Notes: generated from the sequence alone by a model not told the origin. Numbered from the stretch's first letter, positions 1-8,733 are shown. The stretch: DNA of 64,000 nucleotides from Roseobacter sp. (GCA_015665415.1 JADFAE010000015.1:1-64000), one strand, 5' to 3'. Numbers and translations are program-made.

Positions 1-130
<130 letters not shown>

Positions 131-152
131 CTAGGCGCCCTTTTGAATGAGA

Positions 153-169
153 GGGTCGACCGTCGACCC
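153..169. repeat. Perfect inverted repeat in the tuf leader
   Basis: GGGTCGAC, one base, then GTCGACCC: two perfect 8-base arms with a single-base centre. It lies between the candidate tuf promoter and the tuf start, 26 bases upstream of the ATG. As RNA it could not form a normal hairpin at the tip with a 1-base loop, so a DNA-binding site or a shorter stem with an open tip is more likely. Function unknown. Confidence 0.6.
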
Positions 170-188
170 AAATTTTCTCTGCGCGCGC

Positions 189-217
189 CGCATATTTGGT
201 TTGAGAAGAAAAATCAA
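189..217 (-). promoter_or_regulatory. Candidate sigma70-type promoter of tuf
   Basis: On the minus strand there is a -35-like TTGATT (217-212), exactly 17 bases of spacer, and a -10-like TATGCG (194-189), followed by about 60 bases of leader before the tuf ATG. The -35 is close to consensus and the -10 is weak at its 3' end. It is the best-spaced pair between tuf and the upstream lipoprotein gene. This is inferred from pattern only. Confidence 0.4.
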
Positions 218-253
218 CCCGTTCCTGCTTGACAGCCGCAATTTTGGCCAAAC

Positions 254-877
254 TCAGCCTTCCGGAGCTGGTTCTGAGGGTAGGCTGTCGTCGACGGGGG
301 CTGCAGGGTCCTCGATCTGCTCCGAAATCTCTGCAGCCGAGGCGCTCTCGAACCAGCCATGTTCTGCATGTTGTTCGGCGATATATTCCTCAAGCCCGTC
401 CACAATTTTCAGCGCCAGACCGTCGATTTGCTCTGCCTTGGTGCGGCTATAGCCGGAGCCAATGATGGCGCTTTCTCCGGTGGTATCCTCAAAGATCTTC
501 ATTTGGTGCTTTCGCACCAGATAGGCCTTGCTGCTAACATCATAGACAAAGACATTCACCACTGCGGCGCTTTTGGGATTGACCAGAACCGGAATGCCCC
601 CCGTGGCCAAAAGGAAGCCTTCGAGGGTGATGGCAACATCATATTGCCCGCTGCCGTCATAACGACCCAGACGTGCCTCCAGCGCCCGTTCGATCGGCTC
701 ATTCCACTCTGAGGGCTCCGCGCTGCGCGACAGCGGCCATTGCAGCGCCTTGTCGGTATAGACAAAGCCAACGCGCATGTTGAAATCGCCCAGATCCTCT
801 GGCGGCTCATCCAGCGTGGTGGTTTCACAGGCTGCCAGCACGACCAGCGAGGCCAGAAGAGCAAGAATTCGGATCAT
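254..877 (-). CDS. Secreted lipoprotein, DUF6778-like
   Basis: About 207-residue envelope lipoprotein of unknown role. The N-terminus MIRILALLASLVVLAAC is a short signal peptide ending in a lipobox (LAAC), so the mature protein should be lipidated on Cys. The body (GDFNMRVGF, EWNEPIERALEARL, YDVAITLEGF) resembles small lipoproteins found across Rhodobacteraceae; DUF6778 is my best family match, from memory. The C-terminus is acidic and Pro-rich. Two ATGs are possible (889 and 877). The inner one has GAGG six bases upstream and is preferred. It stands alone between tuf and parC on the same strand. Confidence 0.75.
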   Translation of the reverse strand: MIRILALLASLVVLAACETTTLDEPPEDLGDFNMRVGFVYTDKALQWPLSRSAEPSEWNEPIERALEARLGRYDGSGQYDVAITLEGFLLATGGIPVLVNPKSAAVVNVFVYDVSSKAYLVRKHQMKIFEDTTGESAIIGSGYSRTKAEQIDGLALKIVDGLEEYIAEQHAEHGWFESASAAEISEQIEDPAAPVDDSLPSEPAPEG

Positions 878-929
878 CAGGGGCCTCATGCGTCTAGGAA
901 TGCAATTTCAGGATGGGTTCAAATAGACC

Positions 930-966
930 AGAGCCGCCCTTTCGGTAAACCGGGAAGGGCGGCTCT
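930..966. terminator. Long hairpin downstream of parC
   Basis: Twelve-base perfect arms (AGAGCCGCCCTT at 930-941, AAGGGCGGCTCT at 955-966) enclose a second small stem (CGGT/ACCG). It begins about 50 bases after the parC stop in the parC reading direction. There is no good T-run on the parC strand, so it may be an RNA 3'-end stabiliser or an atypical terminator. Confidence 0.55.
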
Positions 967-1018
967 CATTGGCTTCGGTGGCGCGAGGGCCACAGATGAT
1001 GGGCAAAAAGCTGCCTGA

Positions 1019-3364
1019 TCACTTGAACTTATAGTCACGCGGGAACCCATAGGGCGGACGTTTGCCGATTCCGGCGCGCTTGCCCAACCACTGGCTGAGG
1101 TCACTCTCGTGCCGGGTCTTGCCACCGCCCATTTCCCATGAGATGCCCTCTTCCCAGTTGAAGGTGGTGATGTCGCTGAGGCCGCCGTCCAGTTCCAGCG
1201 AGCCCTGCTTGCCACGCGCCATATTGTATTTTTGCAGGCGCACGCCTTTGCCCCGGGTCAGTTCCGGCATTTCCTCGATCGCAAAGACCAGGAACTTGCC
1301 GTTCTCGGAAACCACCGCCACGTGATCGCCGCTCACCGGGACACAGATCCGGGCGCGATCGTCTTCCTTGACGTTCAAGACCTGTTTGCCGCTGCGGGTC
1401 TGGGCCACGATTTCCTTTTCGGCGCAGATGAAGCCGTTGCCCGCGCTCGAGGCCACCAGCAGGCGGCCTTCGGGGTTGTGGATTAGGATATCGACGATTT
1501 CCACCTCGTTGGGCAGATCGACCATGAGGCGCAGAGGCTCGCCCATGCCGCGCCCGCCCGGCAGATTGGCGGCGCTGACGGTATAGAACCGCCCGTTGCT
1601 GCCAAAGACCAGCAACCGGTCGGTGGTCTCGGCGTGGAAAATGAAGCGCGCACCATCGCCATCCTTGAACTTCAGCTCGCGGGCCAGATCGATATGGCCG
1701 GTCATCGCCCGGATCCAGCCCATCTGGCTGCAGACCACGGTGATTGGCTCGCGGTCGATCATCGCTTCCAGCGGCACCTCTTCAACTTCGCCAGCCTCAG
1801 CAAAGCGGGTCCGGCGCGCACCGCCTGCGTAGCTCTTGCCAAACTGTTTCTTGGTCTCGCGGAGCTGCTCGGTGATCCTGACCCACTGCAGCTCATCGGA
1901 ACCCAAAAGCTCTACCAGCCCAGCGCGCTCCTCGCGCAGCGCGTCACGTTCGCGGGTGAGCTCGATCTCTTCCAGCTTGCGCAGACTGCGCAGGCGCATG
2001 TTGAGGATCGCCTCGGCCTGGACCTCGCTCAGGCTGCCGTCGCCTTTGCCCGGCGTGACATAATCTGCCTCGGTAAAGGCGCGGGGATGATCGAGATCCC
2101 AGTTCTCCCGCATCAGGGCGGCTTTGGGGTCTTCATCATAGCGGATGATGTCGATCACCCGATCCAGATTGAGGAAGGCGATGATGAAACCATCCAGCAC
2201 TTCAAGCCGGTGATCGATCTTGGCCATGCGATGGCGCGAGCGGCGCTGCAACACGTCACGACGATGATCCAGAAAGGCGCGCAGCACCTCTTTCATCGAG
2301 CAGACCTTAGGGGTCACCCCGTCAATCAGCACATTCATGTTGAGACTGAAACGCAGCTCCAGATCGGAATTGCGGAACATCATGTTCATAAGCACGTCCG
2401 GGTCGACATTTTTCGACTTCGGCTCCAGCACGATGCGGATGTCTTCGGCACTTTCGTCGCGCACATCCGCGAGAATCGGCACCTTCTTGGTCTGGATCAG
2501 CTCGGCGATCTTCTCGATGAGCTTGGATTTCTGCACCTGATAGGGGATCTCGGTGACCACGATCTGCCACTGACCGCGGCCCAGATCCTCGACCTCATGG
2601 GTACAGCGCAGCCGAAACGAACCACGCCCGGTGCGATAGGCCTTGGCGATATTTTCGCGCGGCTCGACAATCACGCCGCCGGTGGGGAAATCCGGTCCCG
2701 GCACATATTTCAACAATGTGTCGTCGTCGGCACCCGGGGCCTTGATCAGATGCACACAGGCATCGATCAGCTCAGCGATATTATGGGGCGGAATATTGGT
2801 CGCCATGCCCACCGCGATGCCCGCCGCGCCATTGGCGAGAATATTGGGGAAGGTCGCTGGCAGGACCGAAGGCTCGGTCAGGCGGCCATCGTAATTGTCC
2901 CGAAAATCAACAGCATCCTCAGCCAACCCCTCCAGCATCGCCTCGGCGACAAAGGTCATGCGGGCCTCTGTGTAGCGCGAGGCCGCCGGGTTGTCGCCGT
3001 CGATATTGCCAAAGTTGCCCTGACCATCGACCAGCGGGTAACGCACGTTGAAATCCTGCGCCAGCCGGGCCATGGCGTCATAGATCGCGGCATCGCCATG
3101 GGGGTGGAAATCCCCCATGGTATCGCCCGAAATCTTGGCCGATTTCAAAAACCCCCCGGTGGAGCTGAGACGCAGACGGCTCATGGCGTAGAGGATGCGA
3201 CGATGCACCGGCTTCAACCCGTCACGCGCATCCGGCAAGGCCCGGTGCATGATGGTGCTGAGCGCATAGGTCAGATAGCGCTCACCAATGGCGCGGCGCA
3301 GGGGTTCCAGGATCTCGCCGTTTTGCGGCTGAGGGGCATCGGTATCATCTACGGAGTCGTTCAT
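1019..3364 (-). CDS. parC: DNA topoisomerase IV subunit A
   Basis: Decatenates replicated chromosomes together with ParE, using an ATP-driven double-strand break. The 781-residue protein has the winged-helix/tower cleavage domain at residues 25-500, with the active-site Tyr in AASRYTEARM (about Y131), and a shorter beta-pinwheel C-terminal domain, as in ParC rather than GyrA. No GyrA-box (QRRGGKG) is visible, which supports ParC. The open frame runs 75 codons further upstream, but that extension is unlike any topoisomerase. The ATG of MNDSVDDTDA, preceded by GGGGGAAG, fits the family N-terminus. The quinolone-pocket positions read HPHGDAAIYD, with Ala where E. coli ParC has Ser80. Confidence 0.95.
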   Translation of the reverse strand: MNDSVDDTDAPQPQNGEILEPLRRAIGERYLTYALSTIMHRALPDARDGLKPVHRRILYAMSRLRLSSTGGFLKSAKISGDTMGDFHPHGDAAIYDAMARLAQDFNVRYPLVDGQGNFGNIDGDNPAASRYTEARMTFVAEAMLEGLAEDAVDFRDNYDGRLTEPSVLPATFPNILANGAAGIAVGMATNIPPHNIAELIDACVHLIKAPGADDDTLLKYVPGPDFPTGGVIVEPRENIAKAYRTGRGSFRLRCTHEVEDLGRGQWQIVVTEIPYQVQKSKLIEKIAELIQTKKVPILADVRDESAEDIRIVLEPKSKNVDPDVLMNMMFRNSDLELRFSLNMNVLIDGVTPKVCSMKEVLRAFLDHRRDVLQRRSRHRMAKIDHRLEVLDGFIIAFLNLDRVIDIIRYDEDPKAALMRENWDLDHPRAFTEADYVTPGKGDGSLSEVQAEAILNMRLRSLRKLEEIELTRERDALREERAGLVELLGSDELQWVRITEQLRETKKQFGKSYAGGARRTRFAEAGEVEEVPLEAMIDREPITVVCSQMGWIRAMTGHIDLARELKFKDGDGARFIFHAETTDRLLVFGSNGRFYTVSAANLPGGRGMGEPLRLMVDLPNEVEIVDILIHNPEGRLLVASSAGNGFICAEKEIVAQTRSGKQVLNVKEDDRARICVPVSGDHVAVVSENGKFLVFAIEEMPELTRGKGVRLQKYNMARGKQGSLELDGGLSDITTFNWEEGISWEMGGGKTRHESDLSQWLGKRAGIGKRPPYGFPRDYKFK

Positions 3365-3594
3365 ACTTTGGTGATACTTCCCCCACCAGCCGCGGTAAAG
3401 CCAAGGTTCCGAATTATCCACTGCCATCGCAAATCGAGGTGCAGCTGTGACCCTCGGTGCAAGAATTTTGAAAATCGACCAACACAGCACAACCTGCCCT
3501 TCTGAAACACAAGTTGAGCGAGTGCCGCTCTTGGCATTACTGTGGCTCAGGTATTCAAATGCCCTGACCAGACCTACAAAAGGACCCAAGCAGA

Positions 3595-4011
3595 ATGATT
3601 GCCTATGTCACCGTTGGTGCCGATGACATCCCCCGCGCAAAGCGATTTTACTCTGCCTTCCTGCCCGCCCTGAATTACACGCTGAGCGAGGGACCCGAGG
3701 GGCTGAGCTACGCGCTGCCGCCCCCACCGGGCCAGGCCCCCGTTCTGCCGGATTTCTACGTCAAGCCAACTTACGACGGGCACCCGGCCTCAGCCGGGAA
3801 CGGTGCCATGATTGCGTTTCAAGCGCACAGCCAAGACCAGGTACGTGAACTGCATTCTGCCGCCTTGGCAGCTGGCGGCTTTGACGAAGGCCAGCCGGGG
3901 TTTCGCGCCGCCTATGGTCCACATTTCTACGTGAGCTATCTGCGTGACCCCCAAGGCAACAAGATCGCCCTGTTCTCAAGCGATCCCAATGAGCAGGGGC
4001 GGGACGGATAA
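3595..4011 (+). CDS. VOC (glyoxalase/bleomycin-resistance fold) family protein
   Basis: 138-residue single-module vicinal oxygen chelate protein. It starts MIAYVTVGADDIPRAKRFYS, the usual first beta strand and 'D-h-x-R-A-x-x-F-Y' helix, and ends YLRDPQGNKIALF, the usual metal-site strand. Such proteins dimerise and bind a divalent metal, but substrates range from methylglyoxal adducts to antibiotics and cannot be told here. AAGGA lies about 11 bases before the ATG. It is divergent from parC across a 230-base gap. Confidence 0.85.
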   Translation: MIAYVTVGADDIPRAKRFYSAFLPALNYTLSEGPEGLSYALPPPPGQAPVLPDFYVKPTYDGHPASAGNGAMIAFQAHSQDQVRELHSAALAAGGFDEGQPGFRAAYGPHFYVSYLRDPQGNKIALFSSDPNEQGRDG

Positions 4012-4242
4012 CGCAGATCTCAGTGGCAGCTGTCCTATCCCAAAGGGGGGAGAAGCCCCCGCACTCTCCCCTGTGAGACGCAACTATTCTGTGCTTTACA
4101 GGCATTCGAACTATATTAATTGAACTTGACTAGGCTTTGGCGGTGCGATTGCTGCCGCAACGGTCCCAAACCTGTTCCTGAGAAATTGGGCCTGCCGCCA
4201 TATATTGCCGAATTTAATTTGTTATTCCGGGGGGAATGCGCC

Positions 4243-4911
4243 ATGTCGCGCTTTGTTGTTGTGTCATTTGCCTTTTTGGGCTGGGGTTTTTACGAGATCA
4301 GCGGTGGACAGGATTTCGCCCCGCCCGAACGCCCGGTGGAGCTCGCCAGCAAAAGCGTGCCCTTAGCCACAACCGAACCTGCCTACAGCCCTGCTGCGGC
4401 CACCGCCAAATTCCAGCGGTCCGCCAAATTGCGAGCCGCCTCGCAGGTCCACGCACAGCATAGCGAAACCACAGCCCCCGCCCGCCCTGCGGCCAATCCG
4501 GCGCAACGCCGGGCCGTGGCCCTGGCGCAAATCGCGTCGGCAGGGGCCACTCTGCAGGAGAGCGGCATCGCCTTTGCCGGCAGTACAACAGCCGGTGGCC
4601 TGCGACTGACATCGATTCAGGGCGGCTTGGCAGCGATCACCACCGACCAGACCCAAACCGCAGGCCTGTCGGGCACGGAGACGGTACCGCCGGTACCGGA
4701 AAGCTATCTCGATATCCGCCAAATCCGCGCCTCGCGGGTCAACATGCGCCAGGGCCCGGGCACCATCTATCCCGTTCTGACCCGGCTTTTGGCCGGGGAT
4801 GAGGTCCTGGTGATCGAAGACAGCGGCACCGGCTGGCTGCAACTGCGCACCCAAATTGGCAACAAGGTCGGGTGGGTTGCCGCTTCCCTGGTGAGCCAGA
4901 AACGCTCATAA
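4243..4911 (+). CDS. Exported SH3-domain (SH3_3) protein
   Basis: 222-residue protein with a hydrophobic N-terminus (MSRFVVVSFAFLGWGFYEIS) that acts as signal anchor or signal peptide. A long Ala/Pro-rich linker follows (residues 30-150). A C-terminal bacterial SH3 domain covers about 155-220, with the hallmark VNMRQGPGTIYPVLTRL and the closing GNKVGWVAASLV. Bacterial SH3 domains commonly bind peptidoglycan peptides, so a cell-wall role is likely; no catalytic domain is present. The frame is open further upstream, but the ATG at 4243 with GGGGGGAA just before it gives a sensible signal sequence. Confidence 0.8.
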   Translation: MSRFVVVSFAFLGWGFYEISGGQDFAPPERPVELASKSVPLATTEPAYSPAAATAKFQRSAKLRAASQVHAQHSETTAPARPAANPAQRRAVALAQIASAGATLQESGIAFAGSTTAGGLRLTSIQGGLAAITTDQTQTAGLSGTETVPPVPESYLDIRQIRASRVNMRQGPGTIYPVLTRLLAGDEVLVIEDSGTGWLQLRTQIGNKVGWVAASLVSQKRS

Positions 4912-4956
4912 CCCTCTGAACAGCCCCTTTGGGGCGACTTCAGAAGTGGGTTATCG

Positions 4957-5787
4957 ATGCAAAAAACGATCCTGATCACCGGCTGCTCCTCTGGGATCGG
5001 TCTGGATGCAGCACGCGGCATGCGGGATCGGGGCTGGCGCGTCTTTGCCTCTTGTCGTCAAGACGCGGACTGCGACCGGTTGCGCGCCGAGGGTTTTGAC
5101 AGCCCCCGCATTGACTACTGCGATGCCGCCAGCATTACCGCAGGCCTTGCCGAGGTTCTGAAGGCGACCGGCGGAACGCTGGATGTGCTGTTCAACAACG
5201 GCGCCCATGGGCTGCCCGGCGCGGTCGAGGATCTGGCCACTGCCGGTTTGCGCGACATCTTTGAAAGCAACGTCTTTGGCTGGCACGAGCTGACCCGCCA
5301 GGTTCTTCCGGTGATGCGCGCCCAGGGGCATGGGCGCATCGTGCAGAACTCCTCTATTCTGGGCTTTGTCTCCTTTCCCTGGCGCGGCGCCTATGTGGCC
5401 ACAAAATATGCCATCGAGGGCCTTAGCGATACGCTGCGGATTGAGCTGTCGGACACCGATATCAAGGTGGTGCTGATCGAGCCCGGTCCGGTGACCTCCA
5501 AAATCCGCGAAAACTCAATCCCGCATTTTGAGCGTTTTGTGGACTGGAAGAATTCCGCCCTGCGCCCGCTGTATGAAACAAGCCTGCTGAAACGCCTCTA
5601 CGAAAGCTCTGGGCCGGACAGGTTTGAACTGCCCGCTGCGGCAGTCACCGCCAAGCTGATCCATGCCTGCGAATCGCCCCGGCCGCGCCCGCGTTACTAT
5701 GTGACCACGCCAACCCATGTCGCAGGCCTGCTGCGGCGGATCCTGCCCACCCGGGCAATTGACCGCATCCTGGTCCGGCTCAGATAG
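4957..5787 (+). CDS. Short-chain dehydrogenase/reductase
   Basis: 276-residue classical SDR. It has the Rossmann motif TGCSSGIG at residues 8-15, and an NNGAHG segment replaces the usual NNAG. The catalytic Ser is in NSSILG, and Tyr/Lys lie in the YxxxK pattern of AYVATKYAIEG. The IEPGPVTSKI stretch after beta-6 and the long C-terminus (LIHACESPRPRPRYYV) resemble the YbbO-type oxidoreductases. Cofactor preference is not fixed; an Arg follows beta-2 (FASCRQ), which would suit NADP. Substrate unknown. Short gaps separate it from the SH3 gene and from the next small gene. Confidence 0.88.
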   Translation: MQKTILITGCSSGIGLDAARGMRDRGWRVFASCRQDADCDRLRAEGFDSPRIDYCDAASITAGLAEVLKATGGTLDVLFNNGAHGLPGAVEDLATAGLRDIFESNVFGWHELTRQVLPVMRAQGHGRIVQNSSILGFVSFPWRGAYVATKYAIEGLSDTLRIELSDTDIKVVLIEPGPVTSKIRENSIPHFERFVDWKNSALRPLYETSLLKRLYESSGPDRFELPAAAVTAKLIHACESPRPRPRYYVTTPTHVAGLLRRILPTRAIDRILVRLR

Positions 5788-5859
5788 GGAATTGCCTGTC
5801 GCCAAGGCGGGCAACTGGCGCTAGACCTGCCTTCAGGCAAACGCGAAGGAAGACGACAC

Positions 5860-6066
5860 ATGGGCGATCCACTTTATATTCTCGCCATTCTGGCCATGGC
5901 CGCCGTGGTGGTGGTTCTGGTTCTGGGACTTGGCAGCTTTGGCAAGGGCGGGAAATTCAACCGCAACAATTCCAACAGGCTGATGCGGCTGCGGCTTCTG
6001 TTTCAATTCATCGCCGTCGTCCTGCTGGTGGCCTATGTCTATCTGCGCGGCCAGGGAGGCCAGTAG
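5860..6066 (+). CDS. Two-helix membrane protein, HIG1-domain-like
   Basis: 68 residues with two transmembrane helices (about 5-27 and 45-62) joined by a basic Gly-rich loop (SFGKGGKFNRNNSN). The loop-to-helix motif NRLMRLRLLFQ resembles the signature of HIG1/hypoxia-induced proteins, which associate with cytochrome oxidase in mitochondria and some alphaproteobacteria. The family call is by pattern. GAAGGA precedes the ATG by nine bases. The stop is two bases before the start of the cobalamin adenosyltransferase gene, so the two are probably co-translated. Confidence 0.65.
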   Translation: MGDPLYILAILAMAAVVVVLVLGLGSFGKGGKFNRNNSNRLMRLRLLFQFIAVVLLVAYVYLRGQGGQ

Positions 6067-6068
6067 CC

Positions 6069-6641
6069 ATGGTGGTCCTGAACAAGATTTACACCCGCAC
6101 CGGAGACAAGGGCGACACCGCCCTGGGCAATGGCACCCGCGTGGCCAAACATGATGCCCGGGTCAATGCCTATGGCACCTCGGATGAGCTCAACGCCTTT
6201 ATTGGCGTCGCCCGCCTCAGCGCCGAGGGCGACATGGACGCGGCCCTGTCGCGAATCCAGAACGACCTGTTTGATCTTGGCGCCGACCTGTGCCGTCCCG
6301 ACATGGAAAAAGACGCTGAGGCAGACTATCCGCCGCTGCGCATTGCCCAGTCACAGGTCGATCGGCTGGAGACGGAAATCGACGCGATGAACAAGGATCT
6401 AGCGGCGCTGCGCAGCTTTGTGCTGCCGGGTGGCTCTGCCCTGGCGGCGCATCTGCATGTCTGCCGCACCGTGGCCCGGCGGGCCGAGCGTCTGGCCACA
6501 GAGCTTGCCACCGTCGAAGAGATCAATCCGGTAGCAGTGACCTACCTCAACCGGTTGTCCGACTGGTTTTTTGTCGCCTCACGTCAGGCCAATGACATGG
6601 GGGCCAAGGATGTGCTCTGGGTGCCGGGCGCCAATCGCTAA
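6069..6641 (+). CDS. Cob(I)yrinic acid a,c-diamide adenosyltransferase, PduO type
   Basis: Transfers the 5'-deoxyadenosyl group of ATP to cob(I)alamin to make coenzyme B12. The 190-residue length is normal for PduO-type enzymes. The ATP-binding N-terminus KIYTRTGDKGDTALGNG and the conserved SDELNAFIG and RRAERLA segments are present. The C-terminus LSDWFFVASRQAN matches the family's NRLSD-x-LF-x-x-AR motif. AdoCbl would serve enzymes such as methylmalonyl- and ethylmalonyl-CoA mutase, which fits mcd elsewhere in the window. The start follows the preceding stop by two bases. Confidence 0.93.
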   Translation: MVVLNKIYTRTGDKGDTALGNGTRVAKHDARVNAYGTSDELNAFIGVARLSAEGDMDAALSRIQNDLFDLGADLCRPDMEKDAEADYPPLRIAQSQVDRLETEIDAMNKDLAALRSFVLPGGSALAAHLHVCRTVARRAERLATELATVEEINPVAVTYLNRLSDWFFVASRQANDMGAKDVLWVPGANR

Positions 6642-6993
6642 CCTCGCTACGATCACATCTCATCGCACCCTACGTCACATGCTGCGCCGCAGCGTCACGC
6701 TGCCGCAGTGCTATCGACAGGGGCACGATTCGCCTCTACCACTTGGTCATCCCGGATTTCGTCACTCCGGGGTGAGCAGGCAGCCGTTGTTCCGTGTCCT
6801 CATGCGAAACACGCGCGACCCTCACGAAACATTCTTGCAAGATTGTCGTGGCAAATAGCCAAACACGACGTCCGCGATACAAAACGTGACGATTTTTCCC
6901 TGTTGTGCCCCGGGCTGACCCGGTATCAACAGCGCGAGAGCATAGAGGGCAGCCGCCTTGGTGGTGAGCCGTTTGGTAAGGAGAGAACGTAAA
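6642..6993. other. Intergenic region before etfBA, palindrome-rich
   Basis: 352 bases with no convincing gene. It holds a perfect 10-base palindrome TCTTGCAAGA (6833-6842), an inverted repeat GTCGTG (6845-6850) / CACGAC (6864-6869) and a further CACGA at 6823-6827, all within 50 bases. There is also a weak hairpin at 6747-6775. The cluster sits 125-170 bases upstream of etfB, a plausible place for promoter and operators. The etfB ribosome-binding site TAAGGAGAGA closes the region. Confidence 0.5.
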
Positions 6994-7752
6994 ATGAAGG
7001 TACTTGTGCCTGTCAAACGCGTGATTGACTATAACGTGAAGGTCCGCGTCAAAGCGGACGGCAGCGGTGTCGATCTCGCCAACGTCAAAATGTCGATGAA
7101 CCCTTTCGACGAAATCGCTATCGAAGAAGCGATCCGTCTGAAAGAGGCCGGCAAGGCTGATGAAGTTGTGGCCGTGTCCATCGGTGTCAAACAGTCCCAG
7201 GAAACCCTGCGCACTGCTTTGGCCATGGGTGCAGACCGCGCCATTCTGGTTGTGGCAGCTGATGACGTTCACACCGACATCGAGCCCCTCGCCGTTGCCA
7301 AGATCCTCAAAGGCATCGTCGACGAAGAACAGCCCGGCGTTGTTCTCTGCGGCAAGCAGGCGATCGACAATGACATGAACGCAACCGGCCAGATGCTGTC
7401 GGCTCTGCTGGGTTGGTCGCAGGGCACCTTTGCCTCTGAGCTGGACATCGAAGGCGACAACGCCAAAGTGACCCGCGAAGTCGACGGCGGGTTGCAGACC
7501 ATCAACGTGAAGATGCCCGCCATCATCACCGTTGACCTGCGCCTGAACGAGCCCCGCTACGCCTCGCTGCCAAACATCATGAAAGCCAAGAAAAAGCCGC
7601 TGGCCGAAAAGACCGCTGCGGATTACGGCGTTGATGTCACTCCGCGCCTGGAAGTGGTTTCCACCACCGAGCCCGCAGCCCGCGCTGCTGGCATTATCGT
7701 TGGTTCGGTTGACGAACTGGTCGAGAAACTCAAAGAAGCGGGGGCTGTGTAA
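6994..7752 (+). CDS. etfB: Electron transfer flavoprotein beta subunit
   Basis: One half of the FAD/AMP-containing ETF heterodimer that takes electrons from acyl-CoA dehydrogenases and passes them to ETF:ubiquinone oxidoreductase. The 252-residue length and the N-terminus [20 protein letters not shown] are typical. The segments [31 protein letters not shown] and the AMP-site [15 protein letters not shown] are conserved. The start is the ATG after AAGGAGAG; a 12-codon upstream extension is not family-like. It overlaps etfA by one base (TAATG), so the subunits are coupled. Confidence 0.97.
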   Translation: MKVLVPVKRVIDYNVKVRVKADGSGVDLANVKMSMNPFDEIAIEEAIRLKEAGKADEVVAVSIGVKQSQETLRTALAMGADRAILVVAADDVHTDIEPLAVAKILKGIVDEEQPGVVLCGKQAIDNDMNATGQMLSALLGWSQGTFASELDIEGDNAKVTREVDGGLQTINVKMPAIITVDLRLNEPRYASLPNIMKAKKKPLAEKTAADYGVDVTPRLEVVSTTEPAARAAGIIVGSVDELVEKLKEAGAV

Positions 7753-8681
7753 TGGCTGTTCTTCTCCTTGCTGAAGTGACCGATGGCGCCCTGGCGCTGG
7801 ACGCAACCGCCAAGGCCGTGACCGCGTCTGCCGCTTTGGGTGACGTGACGGTTCTGGCCGCTGGCGCTTCTGCGGCCGAAGCCGGTGCCGAAGCCGCCAA
7901 GATCGCTGGCGTGTCACGCGTTCTGGTTGCCGAAGATGCATCGCTTGGTCACCGCCTTGCGGAACCCACAGCGGCGCTGATTGCTTCGCTGGCAGGCGAC
8001 TACGAGCACATCGTAGCCCCAGCCACCACCGACGCCAAGAACGTGCTGCCCCGCGTGGCCGCGCTGCTCGACGTCATGGTGATCTCGGATGTGACAGCCG
8101 TTGTAGACGGCTCCACCTTCGAGCGTCCGATCTATGCGGGCAACGCCATCCAGACCGTCAAATCCTCGGACGCAAAGAAAGTGATTTCTTTCCGTACCGC
8201 AACTTTTGACGCTGCTGGCGACGGCGGCTCTGCCTCCGTTGACACCATCGGTGCCGCCGACAACCCCGGCCTGTCCGAGTGGGTCGAGGACAAGGTTGCC
8301 GCCTCGGATCGCCCTGAGCTGACTTCGGCTGGTGTTGTGGTCTCCGGTGGCCGTGGCGTTGGCTCCGAAGAAGACTTCAAACTGATCGAAGGCCTGGCCG
8401 ACAAGCTGGGTGCCGCAGTTGGTGCCTCGCGCGCCGCCGTGGACTCTGGCTACGCCCCCAACGACTGGCAGGTTGGCCAGACCGGCAAAGTTGTCGCGCC
8501 TGACCTCTATGTCGCCGTTGGCATCTCCGGTGCCATCCAGCACCTGGCTGGCATGAAGGACTCCAAGGTGATCGTTGCGATCAACAAGGACGAAGAGGCA
8601 CCAATCTTCCAGGTTGCCGACTTTGGTCTGGTTGCAGATCTCTTTGCCGCCGTGCCCGAGCTCACCGAAAAACTCGGCTGA
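7752..8681 (+). CDS. etfA: Electron transfer flavoprotein alpha subunit
   Basis: Partner of EtfB; it carries the FAD-binding domain. The 309 residues match the family. The C-terminal FAD signature runs from [14 protein letters not shown] through [44 protein letters not shown], cited here only as a span (about residues 195-275) with key features SRAAVD, QVGQTG and GISGA. The N-terminal part is the usual alpha/beta domain. It is translated from an overlapping start with etfB and followed by a strong terminator. mcd and other acyl-CoA dehydrogenases are its likely electron donors. Confidence 0.97.
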   Translation: MAVLLLAEVTDGALALDATAKAVTASAALGDVTVLAAGASAAEAGAEAAKIAGVSRVLVAEDASLGHRLAEPTAALIASLAGDYEHIVAPATTDAKNVLPRVAALLDVMVISDVTAVVDGSTFERPIYAGNAIQTVKSSDAKKVISFRTATFDAAGDGGSASVDTIGAADNPGLSEWVEDKVAASDRPELTSAGVVVSGGRGVGSEEDFKLIEGLADKLGAAVGASRAAVDSGYAPNDWQVGQTGKVVAPDLYVAVGISGAIQHLAGMKDSKVIVAINKDEEAPIFQVADFGLVADLFAAVPELTEKLG

Positions 8682-8693
8682 GGCGCTTGAGGC

Positions 8694-8719
8694 GCTCACA
8701 GGGGGTAGCCTCTGTGAGC
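8694..8719 (+). other. Hairpin just after etfA
   Basis: Perfect 8-base arms GCTCACAG (8694-8701) and CTGTGAGC (8712-8719), starting 12 bases after the etfA stop. It has no T-run and is followed by a stronger hairpin; probably a 3'-UTR stem. Confidence 0.5.
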
Positions 8720-8733
8720 AGACCCAAAATTCG

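Noticed and set aside
1634-3505. Very long open reading frame opposite parC
   Set aside because: It is antisense to a fully conserved topoisomerase gene, the predicted protein is His/Gln-rich and resembles nothing. GC-rich codon bias gives such shadows.
3365-3589. 75-codon N-terminal extension of parC
   Set aside because: No topoisomerase has it, and the ATG at 3364 has a purine-rich ribosome-binding site and the normal family start.
6747-6775. Hairpin TCATCCCGGA / TCCGGGGTGA as a terminator after the adenosyltransferase gene
   Set aside because: One mismatch, a 9-base loop and no T-run; too weak to list as a terminator.
6571-6992. Small open frames in the gap before etfBA
   Set aside because: No ribosome-binding sites, odd composition, overlapping the palindrome cluster.
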